From Novosphingobium naphthalenivorans NBRC 102051 (lineage in GTDB: Bacteria; Pseudomonadota; Alphaproteobacteria; Sphingomonadales; Sphingomonadaceae), in the NCBI RefSeq assembly GCF_001590985.1, contig NZ_BCTX01000008.1:38250-102249 (forward strand): DNA of 64,000 bases, in the 5' to 3' direction. The translations under genes were made by a program, and so were the position numbers. The notes beneath the pieces are model-generated. The model saw nothing but the letters and a program-made list of their open reading frames with translations. It was not told the DNA's origin and ran no database searches. Below, piece after piece: positions 55,177 through 63,014 of this stretch (its first letter is position 1; each line of letters begins with the position of its first letter).

Positions 55177-55322
55177 GTCGCTTACCTTTCTGCGGGTCAT
55201 TATCGACCGGGGCCCGATGCCGCCGGGATTGCCCAAGAGGTAGGCAGGCCGGTTTTCTTCCGTTGTTCGCGTGTGTAACGAAATCTTGCTGCGGCGCAGC
55301 AGGTGCGGAGCAGGGGCTCATG

Positions 55323-55357
55323 CCAAGGCGCTGAGATGCTGACGCATCACGCCTTGG
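55323..55357. repeat. hairpin in the spacer between histidine kinase and carbonic anhydrase genes
   Basis: CCAAGGCG (55323-55330) pairs with CGCCTTGG (55350-55357), with GATGC/GCATC nested inside. It precedes a second, stronger hairpin by 26 bp. Confidence 0.6.
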
Positions 55358-55383
55358 AAATGCTCAAGCGCCGCACGGGCTTA

Positions 55384-55420
55384 ACCAAAGCGCGATGAGT
55401 CAAGCTCATCGCGCTTTGGT
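55384..55420 (-). terminator. 16-bp perfect hairpin just after the histidine kinase gene
   Basis: ACCAAAGCGCGATGAG (55384-55399) and CTCATCGCGCTTTGGT (55405-55420) are exact complements around a 5-nt loop, one base beyond the kinase stop on the minus strand. No clear U-tract follows (TTAAGCC). Confidence 0.72.
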
Positions 55421-55421
55421 G

Positions 55422-56747
55422 TCAGGCAGGCGCGAGGGGCAATCTGATCGTCGCGCGCAGGCCGCCTTCCGGCCGGTTGCGAAGGTCCAGCGTGCCATGC
55501 TCCATGCGCACGGCCTTGCGCACGATGGGAAGGCCCAGGCCCATTCCGGCCGTATCGCGGGCGCGGGAGGTGTCGAGCCTCACGAAAGGCTGAAGGGCAT
55601 CGGCGATGCGCTCTTCCGGAATGCCCGGGCCATTGTCTTCGACAACGATCTCGGCGGCACCGCCATCCTGGCGCACATGAACCCGGGCGCTGCCGCCGTA
55701 ATGGATGGCATTCTCGATGAGGTTCGACAGGGCCCGCCGGATCGCAACCGGCCTTACATAGACTTCAAGATGGGAAGCGCCGGAATAGGCCGCATCGGCA
55801 CCATGGTCCGCAGCGGTATCGACCAGCGTTTCGGCCATGACGGCGATATCGATGCGCTCGGGCCGGATATTGCGTCCGTCGCTGTCGACATAGGCCTGCA
55901 GGGATTCGAGCAGCATCCGCATTTCGTCGATGTCGTGCGCCAGCCCTTCGCGGACTTCGGGGGCGACGGCGCTGTCGTCCAAGCGAAGCTGCATACGGGA
56001 CAGCGGCGTCTTGAGGTCGTGGCCGATCGCCAGCATCGTCTGGGTGCGGTCGACCAGCGATTTATGGATGCGCAGCTGCATTTCGTTGAGCGCGCGGATC
56101 AGGCTGCGCAACTCGTCCGGGCCGCGCTCGGGCACCGGTTCGAGCGGGCCGGAGCCAAGCTGCCGCGTTGCTCCGATCAGGTTTCGCAGCGGTTTCAGTG
56201 TCGTGCGAAGCAGGACCCAGGCAAGCACGATCAGCAGCAGGGTGGGCAGCAACATGCTGATGATCCGCCCGGCAGTCAGTGTCCAGGCCGCATGGGCATG
56301 GGTGTGGAAGCGCAGGACGCTGCGGTCGGCAAGTTTGAGCGAGCCGCCGATATTGCCCTTGCCCGGCAGCTCCTCCAGATGCAGCTCCAGATCCGCATAG
56401 GCCAGTTCGGGTTCGATCTCGACCACTTGCGCGCGCAAGTTGGCAAGGCCCAGCGAGCCGCGCCGCCGGTCTTCGGGGGCCGTCCAGTCCAGCGTGAAAT
56501 GTTCGGTGCTGAGCGCCCCGGCAAGGGCATCGCGCTCGCCGGGCGGGGCGCGTTCGAGCATTCGGGTGGACAGCACGAGGTTCTCGGCAATGCGCTGCGC
56601 ATCGTCGCGCCGCAGTTCGAACGAGTTGGCGCGGTCGAACAGCAGGGAATTGGCCAGGAAGTCGACCACGATAACCAGCAGGAGAATGCCGAGCAGCCGC
56701 TCGGGCAGCCCGAGACGCCGGAATATCGCGACGAGGCGTCCGGCCAT
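55422..56747 (-). CDS. two-component sensor histidine kinase, EnvZ-like
   Basis: This 441-aa protein has a membrane helix near residues 15-35, a periplasmic sensor region to about 160, a second helix (ISMLLPTLLLIVLAWVLL), HAMP, then a HisKA domain with phospho-acceptor AIGHDLKTPLSRM and an ATPase domain with NLIENAIHYG, DNGPGIP and GMGLGLPIVRK. The ATG at 56747 overlaps the regulator stop (TGATG). The signal is unknown. Its partner is the OmpR-type regulator upstream. Confidence 0.93.
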   Translation of the reverse strand: MAGRLVAIFRRLGLPERLLGILLLVIVVDFLANSLLFDRANSFELRRDDAQRIAENLVLSTRMLERAPPGERDALAGALSTEHFTLDWTAPEDRRRGSLGLANLRAQVVEIEPELAYADLELHLEELPGKGNIGGSLKLADRSVLRFHTHAHAAWTLTAGRIISMLLPTLLLIVLAWVLLRTTLKPLRNLIGATRQLGSGPLEPVPERGPDELRSLIRALNEMQLRIHKSLVDRTQTMLAIGHDLKTPLSRMQLRLDDSAVAPEVREGLAHDIDEMRMLLESLQAYVDSDGRNIRPERIDIAVMAETLVDTAADHGADAAYSGASHLEVYVRPVAIRRALSNLIENAIHYGGSARVHVRQDGGAAEIVVEDNGPGIPEERIADALQPFVRLDTSRARDTAGMGLGLPIVRKAVRMEHGTLDLRNRPEGGLRATIRLPLAPA

Positions 56748-57475
56748 CAGTCGCGGGTCACTTCCGCCTTGAACATGTAGCCCACGCCGCGCACCGTCAC
56801 GATCGGCGGTTCGCTGCCTTCGGCCTGCAGCTTGCGGCGCAGGCGGCTGACCAGAACGTCGATGCTGCGGTCGGAACTGTCGCCGATGCGGGAACGCGAA
56901 AGCTCCATCAGCCGCTCGCGCCCGAGCACGCGCAGCGGATAGCCGAGGAAAGTGGAAAGCAGATCGAATTCGGCCCCCGTGAGATCCACGATTGCGCCGC
57001 TGGGCGAGCGCAGTTCGCGGCGGGCCAGGGAAACCTGCCACCCGTCGAAGCGGATGATGTCCGGGGCGCGTCCGTCGGCGCTTCCGTCCAGGCCGATCTC
57101 GCTTCCTCCGCCACGGCGCAGGACGGCGCTGACGCGGGCGGCAAGTTCGCGCGTGCTGAAAGGCTTGGCGAGATAGTCGTCTGCGCCGAGTTCGAGGCCC
57201 AGCACCCGGTCTTCCTCGCTGCCTCGCGCGCTGACGAAGATGATCGGCACGTCGCTTTCGCGCCGCAGCTTGCGGAATAGATCGAAACCGCTCGTGCCGG
57301 GCAGCATGATGTCGAGCACGATGAGCTGGACGAACGCCTCCTTGAGCGTGACCCACATTTCCGCACCGGTCGCGGCGGTCAGCACATTGAAGCCGCTCTG
57401 CCGCAAGGCGCGCGCGGTCAATGTCCTCAAGGCGCCGTCGTCCTCAACCAGCAGGATGGTGGGGGGCGTCATCAT
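56747..57475 (-). CDS. OmpR-family response regulator
   Basis: This protein of about 242 aa has a receiver domain (ILLVEDDGALR; phospho-acceptor Asp in IVLDIMLPGTSG; Lys in LAKPFS) and a winged-helix DNA-binding domain (RSIDVLVSRLRRKLQ; TVRGVGYMF). The ATG pair at 57475/57472 suits the family start; an ATG at 57514 would add 13 residues. It is coupled to the histidine kinase gene. Confidence 0.93.
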   Translation of the reverse strand: MMTPPTILLVEDDGALRTLTARALRQSGFNVLTAATGAEMWVTLKEAFVQLIVLDIMLPGTSGFDLFRKLRRESDVPIIFVSARGSEEDRVLGLELGADDYLAKPFSTRELAARVSAVLRRGGGSEIGLDGSADGRAPDIIRFDGWQVSLARRELRSPSGAIVDLTGAEFDLLSTFLGYPLRVLGRERLMELSRSRIGDSSDRSIDVLVSRLRRKLQAEGSEPPIVTVRGVGYMFKAEVTRD

Positions 57476-57596
57476 CGAATCGTGGGGGGATCTGAGTGGG
57501 GGAGCGAGCGTCATCGTCTTTGCACTGGTTTGCCATCATATAGGTGCGAGGGCGCAGTCCGGCAAACCGCGCCCTGAACTTTCACCGGAAAGCGCT

Positions 57597-58220
57597 TCAA
57601 TCACCGCTGCGGGAGCGTATCCGCTCCACGGCCTGAAGCAGCCCTGCCGCTTCGGCAGGGGCGAGGCCGCCGGTGATCGATCCGCCGTTTTCGTCCTTGA
57701 AGCGAAGCCGCCAGGGATCGCGGCTTTCGGGACGATAGGCTCCGGCGATTTCTTCCACCACCGAGCCCGGGATTTCGAAAACGAAGCGCGCATACTTGTT
57801 GCACGGCGCGGGTACGTCATCCACGCCGGGGCAGTCGTCGGACCAATGCTCCGCCACGAGGATGCCGGCCTGCTTCAGGCGTCCTTCGGCCTGGTAGTTG
57901 ACGCCGACCATTTCGGGCCGGCGGCTGGGGTAGATCAGTTCGTGCCAGACCTGCCACCGTACCGCACCGCTCTGGCGGTCCACCAGGGCGCGCATGTGAA
58001 CGTCGCTGGCATGGGCCCCGTCGATGCTGCGTCCGCGTTCCCAGGCCTTTTGCGTCGAGACCACGATGTGCGGTTCGAGGGCCTCGTCGTCGACGTGAAT
58101 GCGCTCGGCAACGTCGGCAGGCGTCAGTTTGGCGAGCCCGCGCGGCAGTTCGTCGTAAGCTGCCGCGGAGCCGGCCCACCCCAGCGCGAGACAACTCGCC
58201 AGGGCCATGCGCAGCGGCAT
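57597..58220 (-). CDS. exported protein, function unknown (upstream of two-component genes)
   Basis: This 207-aa protein has a signal peptide (cleavage near AAAYDE). The mature domain has a long mixed alpha/beta pattern with two close cysteines (DDCPGVDDVPAPC) likely forming a disulphide, and VRWQVWHELIYPSRRPEM. No family recognised. Its ATG overlaps the stop of the 95-aa gene before it. Only 121 bp separate it from the regulator, so it may be controlled by, or sensed by, that system. Confidence 0.68.
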   Translation of the reverse strand: MPLRMALASCLALGWAGSAAAYDELPRGLAKLTPADVAERIHVDDEALEPHIVVSTQKAWERGRSIDGAHASDVHMRALVDRQSGAVRWQVWHELIYPSRRPEMVGVNYQAEGRLKQAGILVAEHWSDDCPGVDDVPAPCNKYARFVFEIPGSVVEEIAGAYRPESRDPWRLRFKDENGGSITGGLAPAEAAGLLQAVERIRSRSGD

Positions 58221-58507
58221 CACTGCATGGTCTCCCCCGCCTTGCTGCCCGCGGCTTCCGCCAGCGCAGGCGCATTCCGGCGCTCCTGCTTGGCCTGCAC
58301 GATATTGTGGCGGCAGATCCGGCCCTTGGTCGGTTCGGGGTGGCAATTGGTCTGCGCTGCTGCCGCTTTGGCCGTTTTGGCCGGAGCGGGAAGCGGCGGA
58401 TGTCCCTTGAGGCTTCTCACCGTATCGGCGCCGTAGGCCGGAAATGCGTCAGCAGGGGCAGGGGCCGCGGAAAGGCCTGCAATGGCCAGAAGGAATGCCG
58501 AAATCAT
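58220..58507 (-). CDS. small exported protein, function unknown
   Basis: This 95-aa protein starts at the ATG at 58507, chosen because GGAG lies 6 nt upstream. It has a short signal peptide (MISAFLLAIAGLSAAPAPA), an Ala/Pro/Lys-rich middle and a TNCHPEP...RICRHNI region with two cysteines. It is coupled to the following 207-aa gene (TGATG), so the two probably act together in the periplasm. Confidence 0.58.
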   Translation of the reverse strand: MISAFLLAIAGLSAAPAPADAFPAYGADTVRSLKGHPPLPAPAKTAKAAAAQTNCHPEPTKGRICRHNIVQAKQERRNAPALAEAAGSKAGETMQ

Positions 58508-58762
58508 GGCGATCTCCATTATGTGGTCGTTGTTTCCGCCAGATAAGGAAACCTCCATTTCGCGCCTCGTTCGAAACCGTAACGAAATGTTGCCAGACAT
58601 CATTTTTACGCCGCAGTCCGCGCTGCCGCTGGAGCGGCAGCGCGAACGGCTGACAGGGGCAAGCTGGCAGGCGCAAAGGGAATGCAGGGCAGGCGGTAGT
58701 TCAGATCGCGCGCGCAGCATCCACCGGCGCCCTTGCCGGTATGGAAAACAGGTCTGTGAAAA
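58508..58762. other. intergenic stretch before the island boundary
   Basis: No gene is supported here. It presumably carries the promoter of the 95-aa exported protein. Composition changes from GC-rich to AT-richer at its right edge. Confidence 0.4.
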
Positions 58763-58936
58763 ATGGTAGCGGAGGAGGGATTGGCCCAACCCTCGTATCA
58801 TACTGCAATTGATTATAAAAAAGCTCTAGAAGCTCAATCCGGCACCCCCAAATCCACCCCCAAATCAGCCAATTTCGACGAACTGCCCTCAGATGGCGAT
58901 AAATTGAGTGTGCGTATTCGAGATCACGTCGACTAA
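58763..58936 (+). other. short open frame at the putative island boundary (57 codons)
   Basis: An ATG at 58763 opens MVAEEGLAQPSYHTAIDYKK and runs 57 codons to a stop at 58936. The starting DNA TGGTAGCGGAGGAGGGATT resembles the reverse of a tRNA 3' end, a common kind of attachment core, and MVAEEGL peptides often arise from such sequence. I see it as a possible att site or integrase-gene remnant rather than a working gene. It coincides with a fall in GC content. Confidence 0.35.
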
Positions 58937-59240
58937 GCCGAGAGCCTACGTCCCAGGCCCCCGTCCATGCCAACCAGAGCCGGACAGAGGTGGATGCGAG
59001 ACAGCTGCTTTACAGCCTTCAGCACCGAATGCTGGCGTTTGCGTGGTGTCGGCTGCCGACCCATTTCAGTCATTCAGGCGCTGATTTTCGCGCTTTAGGA
59101 GCGGACGTTGCGATTCCGGCCACTCGCAACCAACTTGGGGCGTCTGCCGGGTCGGGCTTTGAAGGGTACCTTCCTGCACGACTTTACAGTTTGGTGTCAG
59201 GCGGCGACCAGCGCATGAACTGGTTTGGGTTTGATTGCAG
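58937..59240. other. non-coding stretch, no supported gene
   Basis: About 300 bp with an open frame on the plus strand (58990-59256) that has no ribosome binding site, no domain signal and overlaps the end of the next gene. It has the look of degenerate intergenic sequence. Nothing else is recognised. Confidence 0.45.
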
Positions 59241-59789
59241 TCAGGTCGGAATGTAAAGCGCGGCAACATAGCCTTGGATATGCTGTGGCCGCGAGAGGTC
59301 AGTGCTTAAGAACTCCAGCCCCCGGCGCAAAAGCGCAAGCGACCAAGTGACGATCTCATCGGTGAAGAGCACATCCTCGTCGTCAGGCGCGTCGACGATT
59401 TTCACCATTTCCTGGATATGGATTTTGTTCCGGTATTTGCGCAGGCGATGCATCTCCTCATAGATGTCGGCGCCCGCCGCATCCAGGACCTGGTACTTGC
59501 GCAGGATGTCGATGGCGATCGCGAATTTCTCAATCTTTGTATCTTCGATCTTGAGGCGGTCATCCTCCACAATGTTGGGGACACCCTCGAGGCAGAACTG
59601 CTGAGCGCGGTAGATGACCTCAATCATGGCAGCCTCGAGTATCGCGCCAGCCTGCAGCACGATCATCTTGGCAAAGCAGGCGTCCTCGTTCGCTTCGACT
59701 AGATCGCAGAGGACACGACAGTTGTACGAGAGATTGTCGCCGACCTTAAAGCGGCCGACGAAGTTGCAAGGTATTTCGATAGTCGCCAT
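59241..59789 (-). CDS. HEPN-like protein, function unknown
   Basis: This 182-aa protein is mostly helical with no membrane segment. A long helix (MIVLQAGAILEAAMIEVIYRAQQF) is followed by LRKYRNKIHIQ at 116-126. R120-x3-H124 resembles the HEPN ribonuclease motif (canonically R-x4-6-H), preceded by a typical helix-2 pattern; one residue is missing relative to the canonical spacing. HEPN proteins are common in toxin-antitoxin and phage-defence systems. Assignment by motif only. It is the last gene of the island's minus-strand run. Confidence 0.55.
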   Translation of the reverse strand: MATIEIPCNFVGRFKVGDNLSYNCRVLCDLVEANEDACFAKMIVLQAGAILEAAMIEVIYRAQQFCLEGVPNIVEDDRLKIEDTKIEKFAIAIDILRKYQVLDAAGADIYEEMHRLRKYRNKIHIQEMVKIVDAPDDEDVLFTDEIVTWSLALLRRGLEFLSTDLSRPQHIQGYVAALYIPT

Positions 59790-60097
59790 GTGAACTTCCC
59801 GGGGCGAGGTGGTACATATGGGGAGTGGAAGAACGCGTTTTCAAGAACATGGATCCACTTGCCACGGTCGCCCCTTGCCGCCCGCTCAGCCGCCAATTTG
59901 CGCTCCTCGGGAGCGGATCGTCTGCTTTCCCTTGCCGCACACGGAAGCCAGCCGCATTGCGACCTCATACCCTGGTGGCCTCGACCAAAAGGGTTAGCCT
60001 TAGTAAGACCTAACCGGCCTTTTGCCCCAAGACCCGTCATCCAACATAGAAGTGATCGCCCTTCGGGGTAGAAGCCCAAATCAACGATTCACCTCTT
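59790..60097. other. spacer between the HEPN-like gene and the 46-aa gene
   Basis: No supported gene. A minus-strand frame (ending at 59699) crosses it but overlaps the HEPN-like start without a domain signal. It may hold the HEPN gene's promoter. Confidence 0.4.
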
Positions 60098-60238
60098 TCA
60101 TTTCTTTTTGGGGGGCTTGCTAGATTTGCTAGGCTTTAGTTCCGGTGTATTGCCTGGCGTAGTTTTGTTGTCACGGCGCCGCTGATCCGGCTTCCCTGTT
60201 GACTTTGCAATCGGCTTTGGTCCTGGTTTAAGCGCCAT
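60098..60238 (-). CDS. 46-aa Lys/Pro-rich basic protein
   Basis: Starting at an ATG at 60238 behind GGAAGAG, the product begins MALKPGPKPIAKSTGKPDQR and ends KSSKPPKKK. More than half the residues are Lys, Arg, Pro, Ser or Thr, which is unlikely for random frame and resembles small disordered nucleic-acid-binding proteins. An AT-rich segment (TTTAAAATAAAA on the minus strand) and an inverted repeat lie just upstream. No family recognised. It could be an antitoxin-like, anti-restriction or regulatory peptide. Confidence 0.48.
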   Translation of the reverse strand: MALKPGPKPIAKSTGKPDQRRRDNKTTPGNTPELKPSKSSKPPKKK

Positions 60239-60501
60239 AGATACTCTTCCGTTTTATTTTAAATAATTAATGCTACGTGCTAATTCTGACTAAGTTTTAG
60301 CACGCAGCGAAATTGTGCAATAGAGCACACGGGTTCTGGCTTGAGTCAAGGCCGGATAATTTTGATGCAGAACTCAACTCACAAAAATCGGTTGGCGGCG
60401 CTACCGACCAGACCCGGTCATTGCGATCGTCCACGGCGAATGTCCACTGCTGACAGAAGCTGCCGATTGAATACCGTGAACCAGCCGCCTCGGCAGTAGG
60501 C
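60239..60501. other. AT-rich regulatory region upstream of the 46-aa gene
   Basis: This is the most AT-rich stretch of the window (around 60250-60330), with an inverted repeat at 60272-60308. No gene is seen. It separates the 571/266-aa pair from the 46-aa gene. Confidence 0.45.
60272..60308. repeat. inverted repeat, candidate operator or terminator
   Basis: CGTGCTAA (60276-60283) pairs with TTAGCACG (60297-60304), extended by GCT/AGC with one mismatch. On the minus strand an AT-rich -10-like segment and then the 46-aa gene follow. It could terminate the upstream pair or bind a repressor. Confidence 0.58.
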
Positions 60502-61302
60502 CTAGATCATGTCGATCTTCTCGACACGGTCTACCCAGGACACAGGGACTATGTCTGAGAAAACCATCCCGCAATCGAGCTTGAGGCGGGACGCACGGTA
60601 ATCCGGGTACCCCAGCCAATAGCTCCAAACACGGAATAGGTCGTAGACCAAGTTCGGAAAGCCATCCGTCGGCATGCCGAAGCGATTGCATGCTGTAAGC
60701 GCAGCATCGCCTGGAACCAGCAGTGAAATGAGGTACGCATCGCCGTCCGCTGCCATTAGGACCTGGCCCTCGGAACCAAGCAAATGGTGCGAGACATGCC
60801 AATCGAACTCAGAGCCTTCCTTGAGGTAATGATTGAATCCGTTCACGAGGCCTGCCCGCGAGACCGTCAGATGCACTTGCCCTTCGCGCCTACCAGAGCG
60901 CATTCCTGGGCCGAATAGCTCTAACGCTGCTGGCAATGTGTGCGCAACCTCGTCCCATCGGGGATGCTGGCTCAAGGCGCGTTGCAGACGCTCGGTACGC
61001 TGCTGGACCCTGAGAGGCAGAAGGCCGTCTCGGCGAATAGACGCCAGCTCGTCGGCATTGACGCGTGTGCCATGGTAACCGCGTATCCGCTGGGACCGAA
61101 GCCAGTCGGTCATTACCGCAGAGAGAACCTGTTTATCCGCATGCGCCAGCACGACGTCCGCTGCATCCTCGATGAATTCAGGCTCTGCCGCCCCGACAAT
61201 CTGGGCCATGTTGCCTGGCAGATAGGGGCGCAAAAGCTCCCATAAGCGCGGCCCCCATTCCGCATTGTCATCAAAATCAAAGATGGCGGCGCGTTCCGTC
61301 AC
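60502..61302 (-). CDS. unknown protein with ADP-ribosyltransferase-like H-Y-E motif
   Basis: In this 266-aa protein, GYHGTRV (His77) followed by ELASIRRDGLLPL is the layout of the first motif in PARP-like transferases (H-G-T, then a helix and a Gly turn). NHYL (Tyr159) and EGSEF (Glu165) could supply the Y and E of an H-Y-E triad. REGQVHLTVS precedes the second motif. The fold is inferred from motifs only. It overlaps the 571-aa gene by 4 bp (ATGA), so the two are made together. No signal peptide or membrane segment. Confidence 0.6.
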   Translation of the reverse strand: MTERAAIFDFDDNAEWGPRLWELLRPYLPGNMAQIVGAAEPEFIEDAADVVLAHADKQVLSAVMTDWLRSQRIRGYHGTRVNADELASIRRDGLLPLRVQQRTERLQRALSQHPRWDEVAHTLPAALELFGPGMRSGRREGQVHLTVSRAGLVNGFNHYLKEGSEFDWHVSHHLLGSEGQVLMAADGDAYLISLLVPGDAALTACNRFGMPTDGFPNLVYDLFRVWSYWLGYPDYRASRLKLDCGMVFSDIVPVSWVDRVEKIDMI

Positions 61303-63014
61303 AGCTCGGCTTCACATTGGGACTCGATCGATTGCAGTTCCGCAGCGATCCGCGTGCACAGGTCCGAAAAATGGTCCTTGAAGCTGCCGAAGTTAGCGAT
61401 GGCGTCCTTTGCCGCTTGCGCCGCTTCGGTGCCTCTTGCGTGGCCCTGCAACTTCGACCGCAGCCATTGCGCCTCCCGCAGCCCCGACAGCTTCATCTGC
61501 TCATCCCGGTGGCGGCCGACATTCAGGAGCTTTTCCAACAATGCCAGCGTGCGGTCACTGTCGGTGTATTCGACCGATAACCGGTCAAGGCGCTGACGCA
61601 GGGGCTTTGTCTCGAAGCCTTCGACGACAAGCTTCGTGAGGTCCATGACGGCTTCGGCCCACTCATCCTTGCTCGCCGTCAGCGGAATGTTGGCCCGATC
61701 CATCAAATCGGAATCACGCAGTTTCCACCATTCAACCTTGCGGTCTCTCCATCGCCGGACAATGGACATGACTTCCTCGCGCGGGTGCCGGAACGTTACA
61801 AAGTCACCTTGGAAGTCATTGATGATGGCGCGCTCCGAGATGCCTGCCTGTGGCTCGACGTTGAAGGCCAGCCAGTGCAGCTGCTCCGTGTACGGCAGGG
61901 CACGCAGATCGCAGATATAGGCATGGACCTGACCCGCCTCATTCACGTCGTAGCCGCGCAGGTGCCATGCCGCCCGGCAACTCACTTCACGGTCTTTGAT
62001 TGTGTATTTTTCGCGGTCGGTTTTGTATTTTGACAGCACCTCGGCCCGAAAGAAGGCCGGGGATAGCTCGAACGGCAGATCGTTGCCCTCCGCCTGAAAA
62101 TAATTGGTCGTCGCTGCCGGGTCTGTGGAAATTTTGGCCAGTCGCTCATTGCGCCAATCATGCGCAATGAACTCAACGTACTGCTTGGACTTGTTCCCGC
62201 TCCAGCCATCCGTCACCCCCTGAAAGACCTGGTCAGCGCCACGGCGCGGGCGCATGATCTGGATACCGCGCGTGTAGGCACAGCGTCCGCAGTGACGCTG
62301 CCGATAGAAGAAATCGGCGGAATCGACATGGACCACGTCATCGATGTTGTCTGGCCAGCCATTGAATTCGCTGTGCTTCAGCAACGTGAAGTCGAACATG
62401 CGCACAAGCGAGCAACGTGCGATGGTCAGGTATTCCTCTAGCTCTTCCCAGGTAAACGAGACTAGCCGTACCTCTTCGCCACTGCGACCTAGCGTGACGG
62501 ATGCACAGTGCCGAAGGTCACCGTGATCATCGAAGCGGCAATAGGCATTTTCCTCGGGTCGCCAGTGGACACCCGTCAGATGTGTGTATTCTTGATTGAC
62601 TTCGATGTAGTCGCGCCCGTCGCCGCTCCATCCCTCAAACGTGCGCGCGAAAATGAGATCGCGCCCCTGATCAAGCGCCTTTGAGCCCCGGCGATGGTCA
62701 TCCCGCTCGATCCACATCCCCCTGCGGCCACCGCCGGAGACATAGCTGGCGATGCTGACATAAGGATTGCAGCTCCATCGCAGCACGTCATCCTGCGATG
62801 CGGCCTTTAGCGCTTCATCCGGCACCACGATTGAATGAATGAACGTGTAGGGGCCGGACCCGTAAATGACTGTCTCGTCAGCGATGGCATTCTGCTTGAG
62901 GAACTTCAGGTGCTGACCGGCGCCGACCCATTGCAAGTATTGCGCATCATCAGACGGTAGCTCGTCGATCTTCTGGATCTTCTCGACGATTTTTTTGTGT
63001 GCGAAGCTGGGCAT
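61299..63014 (-). CDS. large unknown protein with internal GWSG repeat, partner of the 266-aa protein
   Basis: This 571-aa soluble protein has no P-loop, helicase or nuclease motif that I can find. GWSG is seen twice: EGWSGDGRDYIEVNQEY (about residue 127) and DGWSGNKSKQYVEFIAHDW (about 270), each in a similar surrounding (R-R-G... F-x(3)-DGWSG... Y-V/I-E), suggesting a duplicated domain. A conserved-looking core SPAFFRAEVLSKYKTD and VHAYICDLRALPYTEQLHWLAFN follows. The C-terminal 130 residues are helical and possibly coiled. The start at 63014 has no clear ribosome binding site. Confidence 0.62.
   Translation of the reverse strand: MPSFAHKKIVEKIQKIDELPSDDAQYLQWVGAGQHLKFLKQNAIADETVIYGSGPYTFIHSIVVPDEALKAASQDDVLRWSCNPYVSIASYVSGGGRRGMWIERDDHRRGSKALDQGRDLIFARTFEGWSGDGRDYIEVNQEYTHLTGVHWRPEENAYCRFDDHGDLRHCASVTLGRSGEEVRLVSFTWEELEEYLTIARCSLVRMFDFTLLKHSEFNGWPDNIDDVVHVDSADFFYRQRHCGRCAYTRGIQIMRPRRGADQVFQGVTDGWSGNKSKQYVEFIAHDWRNERLAKISTDPAATTNYFQAEGNDLPFELSPAFFRAEVLSKYKTDREKYTIKDREVSCRAAWHLRGYDVNEAGQVHAYICDLRALPYTEQLHWLAFNVEPQAGISERAIINDFQGDFVTFRHPREEVMSIVRRWRDRKVEWWKLRDSDLMDRANIPLTASKDEWAEAVMDLTKLVVEGFETKPLRQRLDRLSVEYTDSDRTLALLEKLLNVGRHRDEQMKLSGLREAQWLRSKLQGHARGTEAAQAAKDAIANFGSFKDHFSDLCTRIAAELQSIESQCEAEL

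Noticed and set aside
58990..59256. 88-codon plus-strand frame in the island
   Set aside because: No ribosome binding site or domain signal, and it overlaps the end of the HEPN-like gene.
59699..60079. 126-codon minus-strand frame upstream of the HEPN-like gene
   Set aside because: It overlaps the HEPN-like gene start in another frame and has no domain.
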